Below, piece by piece: positions 1-5,967 of a stretch of 6,637 nt of DNA. Position 1 is the stretch's first letter. Each line of letters starts with the position of its first letter. Under the pieces are notes generated by a model that saw only the letters and a list, made by a program, of their open reading frames with translations, was not told the origin of the DNA and made no database searches. Made by a program: the position numbers and the translations under genes. The stretch lies in the NCBI GenBank assembly GCA_945867875.1, contig CAMBJF010000131.1, positions 1-6,637 on the forward strand, written 5' to 3'. This DNA is from an uncultured Ruminococcus sp. (GTDB lineage: Bacteria; Bacillota; Clostridia; Oscillospirales; Ruminococcaceae).

Positions 1-44
1 CACACTGCATATCGTCGGCAGCGTCAGATGTGTATAAGAGACAG
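1..44 (+). other. Illumina Nextera i5 adapter (artefact, not genomic)
   Basis: Bases 12-44 match the Nextera Read 1 transposase adapter exactly: TCGTCGGCAGCGTC at 12-25, then the Tn5 mosaic end AGATGTGTATAAGAGACAG at 26-44. Bases 4-11 are ACTGCATA, which is the standard i5 index S506/N506, and bases 1-3 (CAC) are the end of the flow-cell P5 arm. The order P5 end, index, adapter, mosaic end is that of a Nextera library molecule, so this is untrimmed synthetic sequence. In the frame of the following gene it encodes the well-known artefactual peptide MCIRDR. Genomic sequence starts at base 45. Confidence 0.98.
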
Positions 45-45
45 G

Positions 46-708
46 TATTATGACGGGAAATTCTACGTTTTCTCGGATTCGCTCCTCTACATCTGCACCT
101 CCGACGGCGAGATCGAAAAAACCGTGAGCCTTGGTGCGATGATAGAGATAACAGGGGGCGATATCTGCGATGCGGAGGATTCCGACAGCAGCTTTACTGC
201 GGCAAAGGTCAGCGTTAAAAAGCTGTTTCCATTCGGAAAATCCGACCTTTTTGCGGCAATAACTGTCGAGGGCAATTCCTACATTATGCACAAGGACGAG
301 GACGATTTTGTAAGCTTTGAAAAGACCTATGAGAATATCATAGATGTGTGCGTTTTCGGGAATTTTGCCTATTATCTCTGCAAGCTCTCCGAGGGATACG
401 GCATAATAAAAACTGAGATAAAGCGGAAAAACTGCGAGACTGCGGGAAAATATCAGCTCTGCGGCGAGGACAGAAAGCCTGTGAAGATTTTTTCCGTCAG
501 CTGTGGCATCGGCATAATGTACGAGGACGGTGGCGTTAAATTCCTGCTTCCCGAAATATCCTCCGAGCGTGCAAGAGAGCGTTCGAGAAGAGGCCTTTCC
601 GCACTGAACGGTGTTTTCGATGGGGTAAATGTCCGGGACATTTTCTCATTCTCCGATGACTGCGGATATGTTTCCGAGGGAAAAGTTTACATTGTCAAAA
701 CAGAGTGA
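46..708 (+). CDS. C-terminal part of a probable beta-propeller-like protein (possibly DUF5711), 5' truncated
   Basis: This is an open frame of 220 genomic codons ending at a TGA (706-708). The true start is missing because the contig edge and the adapter cut the gene. The ATG at 28 lies inside the adapter and must not be used as the start. The protein has no visible membrane segment in this part. It shows repeated short beta-strand patterns with aromatic residues and turn glycines, for example YYDGKFYVFSDSLLYICTSD at the start, FGNFAYYLCKLSEGYGIIK in the middle and GYVSEGKVYIVKTE at the end, which look like propeller blades. Clostridial DUF5711 proteins (N-terminal membrane anchor plus an extracellular propeller) have this style and I suggest that family from memory only. 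A separate strong promoter follows 8 bases after the stop, so the downstream transpeptidase is at least partly independent. Function is unknown. That it is a real coding region is much surer than the family. Confidence 0.7.
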   Translation, partial: YYDGKFYVFSDSLLYICTSDGEIEKTVSLGAMIEITGGDICDAEDSDSSFTAAKVSVKKLFPFGKSDLFAAITVEGNSYIMHKDEDDFVSFEKTYENIIDVCVFGNFAYYLCKLSEGYGIIKTEIKRKNCETAGKYQLCGEDRKPVKIFSVSCGIGIMYEDGGVKFLLPEISSERARERSRRGLSALNGVFDGVNVRDIFSFSDDCGYVSEGKVYIVKTE

Positions 709-716
709 AAAGCCTA

Positions 717-745
717 TTGACAACTGCCGCAAATAATGCTATGAT
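717..745 (+). promoter_or_regulatory. Near-consensus extended -10 sigma-A promoter for the L,D-transpeptidase
   Basis: A perfect -35 TTGACA (717-722) and a -10 TATGAT (740-745, one mismatch to TATAAT) are separated by exactly 17 bases. The -10 is preceded by TGC (737-739), which makes it an extended -10. Transcription would start near 752, giving a leader of about 28 bases before the ATG at 780. It lies just after the stop of the upstream gene. Confidence 0.85.
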
Positions 746-765
746 ATCCGTATATTAATATAAAT

Positions 766-771
766 AAGGGA
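766..771 (+). promoter_or_regulatory. Ribosome binding site of the L,D-transpeptidase
   Basis: AAGGGA ends 8 bases before the ATG at 780. It fixes that ATG as the start and is the only purine-rich site in the short leader. Confidence 0.7.
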
Positions 772-779
772 AAAGTGAA

Positions 780-2294
780 ATGGAAGAGATAAAAGAAAAG
801 CAGACAGATGACTACACCATTGACAGCGAGACATCAGACCTTATCTCCGCAGCCATTGCGGGAAAAAAACAGGCGGCGGCAAAGGCTAAGTCCGACCATA
901 AGAAAAAAATAATCATTATAAGCTGCGTTGCGGGAATTGCGGCAGTGGCGGCTGTGTATTTCGGCGGCTGGGCGGCTTCAATGGGCAAGTTTCTTTCAAA
1001 TACATACATAAACGGCGTTGATGTCAGCAAGATGAATGTTTCCGAGGCGGCTGCGGCTGTTCAGTCCGAGTTCGTTCCAGAGGGAATAACCGTTATTGAG
1101 CGAAACGGCGATGAGGTGGTTTTCAGTCCCTCGGATTTTGACTATACATATGATGTTTTCGGCGAGGTAAGCAAAATTTACCGCAGTGTCAAGCACGGCG
1201 GCTGGCTGGGAGCGATTTTCAAGGAAACCTATTACGATACCGAAGCCAAGCCCTCCTATGACGAAACGAAGCTCAAAAGGCTTATCACCCGAACAAGCTG
1301 GGGCAGTACCCCCACCGAAAATGCGGAGCTTGTTCACGGCGACAACGGATATTATATCAAAAAGGAAGTCTACGGCGACAAGCCCGATGAAACAAAGCTT
1401 GCGGAATATGTGCTTTCCGAAGCGGCAAATGGCAATTTCACCATTGACATTGAAAAGGGCGGCTGTTACGAAGACCCCACCGTTTTTGCCGCAGACCTTG
1501 AGGGCAAGCTTGATGATCTTAACAACAAATTTAACTATGTCATAACCTATGATTTCGGCTACACCACCGAAGAGCTTACAGGCGCAATGGTTTATGACTG
1601 GATGGAGGACGGCGGCGTTCTCGATAAGAGCAAGGCGGAAAAATATGTTGATTCCCTTGCTGAAAAATACGACACCTTTATGACCGCCCGAAAGTTCCGG
1701 ACCACAAACAGGGGCGTTATCACAATGAGCCAGGGACGCTATTCCACAGGTCAGTACGGCTGGTGGACTGACAAGGAAAAGACCCTTGCCCAGCTCCTTG
1801 AATATATCGACAAGGGCGAATCCGTGACTGTCGAGCCTGTTTATGTGAGACTTGACACGGGCTATACATACCGTGGCTTTGACTCTGCCCGCTCTGCCGA
1901 GGGGGATATCGGAAACACTTACATCGAGGTGGACCTTTCCGCCCAGCATATGTGGTATTACGAAAACGGGGAGATAAAGTTCGAGACCGACCAGATAGTT
2001 TCGGGCAAGGCAAGCGACCCCAAGCGAAAGACCCCTGAGGGCGTTTACAGCGTTTACACCAAGAACACCAACTACACTATGGTGGCGGCAGACGGCTCAT
2101 ACACCGCAAGATGTGCATATTTTCTCCGAATAAGCTTTGAGGGCATCGGCTTCCACGACCTGAGCCGCTCGGCGTATGGCGGAAATATTTATCTCACAAA
2201 CGGCTCCCACGGCTGCATTAATATGAAGTATGATGAAGTGAAAAAGCTTTACGAAATAGTGGAGCGTGGCACGCCCGTTATAATGTATTATTAA
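780..2294 (+). CDS. Membrane-anchored L,D-transpeptidase (YkuD domain)
   Basis: This enzyme should make 3-3 cross-links in peptidoglycan, or attach partners to it, using an active-site cysteine on the outer face of the membrane. The 504-residue protein has a charged cytoplasmic tail (1-43, ending in HKKK), one membrane segment (about 44-63) and no cleavage site, so it is a type II membrane protein. Residues of about 75-190 and 200-370 form a spacer. The first part starts with the motif NGVDVSKMNVSEA (78-90), typical of the PG_binding_4 domains found in Firmicute L,D-transpeptidases. The YkuD domain is about 380-503. Its signature is complete: H459, then 16 residues, then S476-H477-G478-C479-I480-N481, with C479 as the nucleophile. 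Length and architecture match the usual clostridial two-part enzymes. It is a single-gene unit between its own promoter and a terminator. The peptidoglycan role is family knowledge. The substrate and the exact physiological role are not visible. Confidence 0.93.
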   Translation: MEEIKEKQTDDYTIDSETSDLISAAIAGKKQAAAKAKSDHKKKIIIISCVAGIAAVAAVYFGGWAASMGKFLSNTYINGVDVSKMNVSEAAAAVQSEFVPEGITVIERNGDEVVFSPSDFDYTYDVFGEVSKIYRSVKHGGWLGAIFKETYYDTEAKPSYDETKLKRLITRTSWGSTPTENAELVHGDNGYYIKKEVYGDKPDETKLAEYVLSEAANGNFTIDIEKGGCYEDPTVFAADLEGKLDDLNNKFNYVITYDFGYTTEELTGAMVYDWMEDGGVLDKSKAEKYVDSLAEKYDTFMTARKFRTTNRGVITMSQGRYSTGQYGWWTDKEKTLAQLLEYIDKGESVTVEPVYVRLDTGYTYRGFDSARSAEGDIGNTYIEVDLSAQHMWYYENGEIKFETDQIVSGKASDPKRKTPEGVYSVYTKNTNYTMVAADGSYTARCAYFLRISFEGIGFHDLSRSAYGGNIYLTNGSHGCINMKYDEVKKLYEIVERGTPVIMYY

Positions 2295-2301
2295 AACAAA
2301 G

Positions 2302-2325
2302 AGCCGCAGGAAATTTCCTGCGGCT
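2302..2325. terminator. Bidirectional terminator between convergent genes
   Basis: A perfect 24-base palindrome with two 12-base arms (AGCCGCAGGAAA and its complement) lies 7 bases after the + strand stop and 4 bases after the - strand stop. On the + strand it is followed by TTGATTTATTTC. On the - strand it is followed by GCCTTTG-like T-rich sequence reading CTTTGTTTTAATAA. It can therefore end the L,D-transpeptidase transcript and the HD-GYP operon transcript. Confidence 0.85.
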
Positions 2326-2329
2326 TGAT

Positions 2330-2932
2330 TTATTTCTGAACGTATTCCTTTGTAAGCTCTTCCCAGTTGTCAAGAGCCACCTGCGCTATTTTCGGGTCAT
2401 ACATAATTCCGATGTTCTTTTCAATTTCGCTTTTAACCACATCAAGAGGCAGTGCTTTTCGGTACGCCCTTGCGGAAGCCATTGCGTCAATTGAGTCGCA
2501 CACGGCGATTATCCTTGCGCCTATGGGAATTTCCGTGCCCTTTGCGCCGAAAGGATATCCCTTGCCGTCCCAGCGCTCGTGATGATGAAGGATTATGGCG
2601 GCGATACGGGAAAAATGAGAGGATTTTGAAAGAATGTCCGCACCAATTTCAGGGTGCTTTTTCATCAGCGCCCATTCCTCGTCATTAAGTTTCCCCGGCT
2701 TTAACAGAACACGGTCGGGCACGCCTATCTTTCCGATATCGTGAAGATGTCCCGAAATATGTATCTCCTGAGTTTCCTCATGGGATATGCCAAGCTTTCC
2801 GCAGAGGAAGCACGCCATATCGCTGACCCGTCTGGAGTGATTTCCCGTGTACGGGTCACGGGCATCAAGGGCGGAGGTTATGCACTCCACCATTTCGTGG
2901 TATTCAAAATTGACCTCGCAGTCACAGTTCAT
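2330..2932 (-). CDS. Stand-alone HD-GYP domain protein, probable cyclic-di-GMP phosphodiesterase
   Basis: HD-GYP proteins hydrolyse the second messenger cyclic-di-GMP to pGpG or GMP with a two- or three-metal centre. In this 200-residue cytoplasmic protein almost the whole length is the catalytic domain. Visible residues are H32 in YTGNHSRRV, the H64-D65 pair with K68 in HDIGKIG, H93 in KKHPEIGADIL, H117-H118 in HHERWDGKGYP (117-127, the GYP signature intact) and D146 in IAVCDSIDAM. All expected bimetal ligands are present, so it should be active. Y28 stands where some three-metal members carry a glutamate, which favours a two-metal site. There is no N-terminal sensor, response receiver or membrane part, unlike most family members. 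It starts 26 bases after the stop of the DtxR-like gene, so the two form an operon, and control is probably at transcription. The start is supported by AGAAAGGA (2940-2947), 7 bases upstream of the ATG. Activity on other cyclic dinucleotides cannot be excluded. Confidence 0.92.
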   Translation of the reverse strand: MNCDCEVNFEYHEMVECITSALDARDPYTGNHSRRVSDMACFLCGKLGISHEETQEIHISGHLHDIGKIGVPDRVLLKPGKLNDEEWALMKKHPEIGADILSKSSHFSRIAAIILHHHERWDGKGYPFGAKGTEIPIGARIIAVCDSIDAMASARAYRKALPLDVVKSEIEKNIGIMYDPKIAQVALDNWEELTKEYVQK

Positions 2933-2939
2933 TTTTATG

Positions 2940-2947
2940 TCCTTTCT
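2940..2947 (-). promoter_or_regulatory. Ribosome binding site of the HD-GYP gene
   Basis: AGAAAGGA on the minus strand lies 7 bases before the ATG (2930-2932), inside the 26-base gap of the operon. It gives the second gene its own translation start, so the two genes are not strictly coupled. Confidence 0.75.
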
Positions 2948-2958
2948 GTTTGGCTGAA

Positions 2959-3336
2959 TTAGCTTTGCTTTTCAAGCAGATGTTCGGAAAGACGGTTGAC
3001 GGTCTTTTCCGAAGCGTGGATAACTATTTTTACCGAGTCCTCGTCAGCGGTCTTTTCGTCCAGTCCGAGAACATTTTCAAGAAAATTTCGTATTATAACG
3101 CAGCTTGTGTAAATAGAGTTGGCTGCCTTTATGCCGTTTTCGGTAAGCCCTATCTGACCGTAATGCTCCTTCCGGATATAGCCGCACTCGCAGAGCTTTG
3201 CCGCCATTGAAGCGGTGCTCGCCTTGCTCACTCCCATAAGCTTTGCCACCTCGGAGGAGCGCACCTCGCTGCCGTTCTGACCCAGATTGTAAATGGCGAA
3301 GAGATATTTTTTCTGAGAATATGTCAGTTCGTTCAT
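2959..3336 (-). CDS. DtxR/MntR-fold transcriptional regulator lacking the usual metal ligands
   Basis: This 125-residue protein has the layout of the metal-dependent DtxR/MntR repressors. A winged helix-turn-helix comes first (about 5-68; helix-turn-helix VRSSEVAKLMGVSKAST, wing RKEHYGQIGLTENG). A helical dimerisation and metal domain follows (about 70-121; NFLENVLGLDEKTADED). There is no SH3-like third domain, as in MntR. The odd point is the metal site. By eye alignment with MntR, D8 and E11 become K10 and F13, H77 becomes C79, and E99, E102 and H103 become V102, V105 and I106. The Cys/Glu/His triad of the DtxR type is also absent. Only H107 and D100 remain nearby. It should still bind DNA, but the signal is probably not Mn or Fe in the classical site. 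It is the first gene of an operon with an HD-GYP enzyme, and a GTTAG inverted repeat sits at its own promoter, suggesting self-regulation. Fold is secure. The ligand and targets are unknown. Confidence 0.85.
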   Translation of the reverse strand: MNELTYSQKKYLFAIYNLGQNGSEVRSSEVAKLMGVSKASTASMAAKLCECGYIRKEHYGQIGLTENGIKAANSIYTSCVIIRNFLENVLGLDEKTADEDSVKIVIHASEKTVNRLSEHLLEKQS

Positions 3337-3350
3337 TTTTTATGATACAT

Positions 3351-3356
3351 TCCTTT
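3351..3356 (-). promoter_or_regulatory. Ribosome binding site of the DtxR-like gene, with an unusually long spacer
   Basis: AAAGGA on the minus strand is the only Shine-Dalgarno-like site, but it lies 14 bases from the ATG (3334-3336), longer than the usual 5-9. The ATG directly after it (3348-3350) opens a five-codon frame whose TGA overlaps the real start as ATGA. The annotated ATG is kept because it gives the normal family N-terminus, and translation may be weak. Confidence 0.5.
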
Positions 3357-3421
3357 CACGGAGTTTTATTCTGCTTTATTCAAAATGTTGCCGCCTGCTA
3401 ACCTATGTTCATATCTATATG

Positions 3422-3437
3422 GTTAGTTTCTGCTAAC
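3422..3437. promoter_or_regulatory. Probable DtxR-type operator (GTTAG-N6-CTAAC) at the transcription start
   Basis: The inverted repeat GTTAG TTTCTG CTAAC lies just downstream of the -10 box (3441-3446) and covers the expected start of transcription near 3434. The half-site resembles the TTAGGTTAG/CTAACCTAA half-sites of known DtxR-family operators. A bound dimer here would block the promoter, so autorepression is inferred. A further GCTAACC (3397-3403) lies downstream in the leader. Confidence 0.65.
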
Positions 3438-3440
3438 ATT

Positions 3441-3469
3441 ATTTTACTCTATTTTCCCTCCATTGTCAA
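3441..3469 (-). promoter_or_regulatory. Sigma-A promoter of the DtxR-like/HD-GYP operon
   Basis: On the minus strand a perfect -35 TTGACA (3464-3469) and a -10 TAAAAT (3441-3446) are separated by 17 bases. The expected start is near 3434, which gives a leader of roughly 98 bases before the ATG at 3336. That leader contains a second GTTAGCAG copy (3395-3402). Confidence 0.8.
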
Positions 3470-3527
3470 GGGATATTTCCGATTATGGACGCATATAAAA
3501 ATTATTTGTAGCTTTGCACATAATTTT

Positions 3528-3535
3528 GGTTAGCA
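3528..3535 (+). promoter_or_regulatory. Isolated distal half-site GGTTAGCA
   Basis: This matches the half-sites at the operon promoter and lies about 60 bases upstream of its -35 box. It also forms part of a weak inverted repeat, CTTTGC (3512-3517) with GCAAAG (3533-3538). It may be an auxiliary operator or chance, since only one half-site is present. Confidence 0.3.
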
Positions 3536-3562
3536 AAGAGTAACTGTTTGTTAAAAAGAAAA

Positions 3563-3588
3563 TTGACGGCAGAAAAATCCACCGTCAA
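3563..3588 (-). terminator. Rho-independent terminator of the LuxR/MalT-like gene
   Basis: A 7-base stem, TTGACGG (3563-3569) with CCGTCAA (3582-3588), has a 12-base loop. On the minus strand it is followed by TTTTCTTTTTAAC and lies 4 bases after the stop codon. It separates this gene from the DtxR-like operon. The rest of the gap 3337-3592 holds only the operon promoter, operator and leader. Confidence 0.8.
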
Positions 3589-3592
3589 AATA

Positions 3593-5947
3593 TTATATTA
3601 TCTTCATTTCCCTTGCCATCATAACAGCCTCGGTCTTGTTTTTAGCCCCAAGCCTGCGGTAAATTTCCTTTATCCTTGACCGCAGCGTCTCGAAGTTCAT
3701 ATTCAGCTCATCGGCAGCCTTCTGCACCGACAGCCCCTCCGCAAGGCAGGCAAGAATGCGTATATCCATAGGCTGGAGCTCGGGAGCGGCTTTCCTGCTG
3801 CTTTTGAGATACAGCGGATATCGCCGTGCCACTCTGCCCGTTTCGCTTTTTGCCCGCTCAAACCATTTGCTGTCAATGTTCTTATTCTGTGTGCACCTGT
3901 CGCTGCATTCTCTCAGAAGCTCCGAAACAGCCGCACCCTCAAGGGATAAAATGGGAATGAAGCTGTAGCTGCATATCTCTTCAAGAGTGGCAATAAATCC
4001 GTCCTGCCAGTCCGCACCCGTTCGGTATTTCACGATAGCCGAAAGAATGCCCAGTTCCATATGAATGTACTTCCTGTCGCAGTGATCTGCGTAATAATTC
4101 ATCGACTCAATAAGGGAATATGCCCTGTCATAGCTCCCTGCCGCAATGAAGCAGCGTATCTTGGTAAGATATCTGTATCTCTCGAATGCAATGAAATCCA
4201 TATTTTCATCGGGAGCGGTTTTCAGCCATTCTTTCACAGCATCGCTGTCACCCTCGATAAGTGCAATGCGGCATTTCATAGCGTCTATCACGGGATATAA
4301 CCGCCTCAGCCCCTCATTTTTTGCAGTTTTCTCAAAGGACAAAAGCATTTCCTTGGCGTTGTCGAGGTCTCCGAGGGATATGTACTGCCGTATCAGCGTG
4401 CCCGTTGCCGCAAAGCACAGCTCTGTTTTGCCCCCTGCCGCCGCTTCTATCTTCGCCTTTGACACAAGTGAGATTATCTCGTAAGGGTCGCCGCCCTTTT
4501 CAAAAAAACTCTCCGCAAGTGCGGCATTAACAAGCCCCTTGCCGTATTTTCCGAGGAATACCGACACAAGCTTTCCCGCAGAAGCCGCAATTTCCCTGTC
4601 GTGCCTGCTCCAGTCGCAGAAATCCTTGCCGCCGTTCATAAGCGAGGGCTGATTGCTTGTCACGGAAAATTCGGGGAAGGGGATAGACTTGTCCGTCAAA
4701 AATGCATAGCAGCCCTTGATAAGCTCCAGTATATTCACGCTTCCACGTCCGGGGAGGGCAATGTCAAGATAAACCAGCTGGCAGGCAGCCTCACGCTTTC
4801 CTGCACCCTTTGCATTGTCACGGTACTCCGCAAGCTTTTTGTACCAGTATTCGCTTTTCTCAAAATCCATTCGCATCGAGTAAAGCATCGACATTGCGGA
4901 CATAAGGTAAACATTTCCCGAAATGTCCGCATCGGAAAGCATAAAATAATATTTCTGCATCTCAATGTAATAGCCCGACTCGGGATTTTTTCGGGAGTTT
5001 CGGATAAGAAGCTCCTTTATCCGTTCAGCACCGCCATATTTTGCATAAAGGCTCAGAGCCTTGTCATCTTCGTTTCGGCTCTCGTAATATCCGCCTGCAA
5101 GAATTGCATAGCTGTGGAGCTCGCTTGCGGAAAACACCTTTACAGCCTTTCGCCGCAGCGCCTTTATCATATGCGGGCGCAGGGCATATACATTATCCTT
5201 TTTGTCGATAAAATTACCCACGTCCATAGTCTGCTCAATTAGCCTCAGCACAGAGGAATTTCCCGTGAGCATTACCGCAAGCTGCTCCGTAAAATCATCG
5301 ACTATGGATATTTTCAGCAGAAAATCCACAAGCTCCGAGTTCATTTCCGAAATAACGTTGTTTTCAAGATAGCTCTGAAACATAACGCTGTTTTCATCGT
5401 AAAGGTCATTGCCCACTTTTTTCCCCGAAAGCAGCTGCTGGGCGGTGTATTTTATGCCGTAGAGGTTGCCCTCACTTGTTTTCCTGAGGAATTTCAGCTC
5501 ATCTTCCGTGAGGACAAGTCCCTCCGAGCGCATATATTTGTCAATGCCCTCTTCCGTGAGAGCAAGGTCATCTTCCGTGATAAGGAGCATATTTTCGGTG
5601 ATGAAGGTGTCAAAAAGCCAGCTCGGCATACGGCTCCTGCCCGAAATTATCACCCACAGGTCTTTGCGTGAGCATAGAGCTTTGATGCTGTTTCTCAGCT
5701 CGGGACTGTCCACAGCGTTTACATTATCTATCACAACGGCAGATGTGGTTCCGTTTTGCGGAACAGCCGAAAGATCACAGCTGTTGTGGCGGCAGGGAAT
5801 GTAGATATATTTTTCGTTTTTGAAAAACTGTTTTATAAGCTCTGTCTTTCCAAAGCCTGTTGCGCCGAAAATGTAAATATCGTGTCGGAGAAGCTTTGCG
5901 GCTTCAAGCTTTTTGAAAGCCGCCGCAGGTTTTACATATACGCTCAT
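3593..5947 (-). CDS. MalT/LAL-type regulator: STAND-like P-loop ATPase with C-terminal LuxR helix-turn-helix
   Basis: Large ATP-binding LuxR regulators (LAL/MalT type) bind ATP plus an inducer, oligomerise and activate transcription. Counting from the start chosen here, the 784-residue protein has a Walker A GATGFGKT (28-35), a Walker B strand AVVIDN (70-75) with Asp-Asn rather than the common Asp-Asp, and a sensor-like strand VIISGRSR (99-106). A helical winged linker follows (LALTEEGIDKYM at about 125-136). A long alpha-helical TPR-like region of about 270-700 has repeated Ala/Tyr/Leu helix pairs. A LuxR-type helix-turn-helix lies at 723-784 (DIRILACLAEGLSVQKAADELNM first, then FETLRSRIKEIYRRLGAKNK). 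Start: GGGGTGAT (5955-5962) lies 7 bases before the ATG at 5947, whereas the GTG at 5959 and the ATG at 5956 fall inside that site and next to the predicted transcript start. It is a single-gene unit. No neighbouring gene shows an obvious target or inducer. Confidence 0.88.
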   Translation of the reverse strand: MSVYVKPAAAFKKLEAAKLLRHDIYIFGATGFGKTELIKQFFKNEKYIYIPCRHNSCDLSAVPQNGTTSAVVIDNVNAVDSPELRNSIKALCSRKDLWVIISGRSRMPSWLFDTFITENMLLITEDDLALTEEGIDKYMRSEGLVLTEDELKFLRKTSEGNLYGIKYTAQQLLSGKKVGNDLYDENSVMFQSYLENNVISEMNSELVDFLLKISIVDDFTEQLAVMLTGNSSVLRLIEQTMDVGNFIDKKDNVYALRPHMIKALRRKAVKVFSASELHSYAILAGGYYESRNEDDKALSLYAKYGGAERIKELLIRNSRKNPESGYYIEMQKYYFMLSDADISGNVYLMSAMSMLYSMRMDFEKSEYWYKKLAEYRDNAKGAGKREAACQLVYLDIALPGRGSVNILELIKGCYAFLTDKSIPFPEFSVTSNQPSLMNGGKDFCDWSRHDREIAASAGKLVSVFLGKYGKGLVNAALAESFFEKGGDPYEIISLVSKAKIEAAAGGKTELCFAATGTLIRQYISLGDLDNAKEMLLSFEKTAKNEGLRRLYPVIDAMKCRIALIEGDSDAVKEWLKTAPDENMDFIAFERYRYLTKIRCFIAAGSYDRAYSLIESMNYYADHCDRKYIHMELGILSAIVKYRTGADWQDGFIATLEEICSYSFIPILSLEGAAVSELLRECSDRCTQNKNIDSKWFERAKSETGRVARRYPLYLKSSRKAAPELQPMDIRILACLAEGLSVQKAADELNMNFETLRSRIKEIYRRLGAKNKTEAVMMAREMKII

Positions 5948-5954
5948 TCTGCAC

Positions 5955-5962
5955 ATCACCCC
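5955..5962 (-). promoter_or_regulatory. Ribosome binding site that decides the start of the LuxR/MalT-like gene
   Basis: GGGGTGAT on the minus strand is one change from GGAGGTGAT-type anti-16S complementarity and is spaced 7 bases from the ATG at 5947. The two more distal in-frame starts (5959 GTG, 5956 ATG) overlap it, so they are poor choices. Confidence 0.8.
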
Positions 5963-5967
5963 ATTTT

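Noticed and set aside
1..44. Tn5-like transposon end as evidence of a mobile element
   Set aside because: The mosaic end is joined to a commercial index and flow-cell sequence, so it comes from library preparation and not from a natural transposon.
996..1949. Long open frame of 317 codons on the minus strand opposite the L,D-transpeptidase
   Set aside because: It lies wholly antisense to a gene with a complete catalytic signature, has no ribosome binding site that I can see, and its translation shows no family pattern.
3337..3592. Riboswitch or small RNA in the intergenic gap
   Set aside because: Apart from the promoter, the GTTAG repeats and the terminator, I see no conserved riboswitch core and no further stable stem with a T-run.
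3563..3596. Possible plus-strand promoter starting with TTGACG
   Set aside because: The TTGACG is one arm of the terminator stem, the nearest TATTAT is about 22 bases away, and no plus-strand gene follows.
4601..5242. Open frame of 213 codons on the plus strand inside the MalT-like gene
   Set aside because: It is antisense to a clear P-loop/LuxR protein and lacks a promoter, ribosome binding site or recognisable domain.
780..5947. A defence, phage or secondary-metabolite system spanning the central genes
   Set aside because: The genes are split by terminators and separate promoters and belong to cell-wall, signalling and regulatory families. The STAND-like ATPase has a LuxR DNA-binding end and no effector domain such as a nuclease, protease or TIR.
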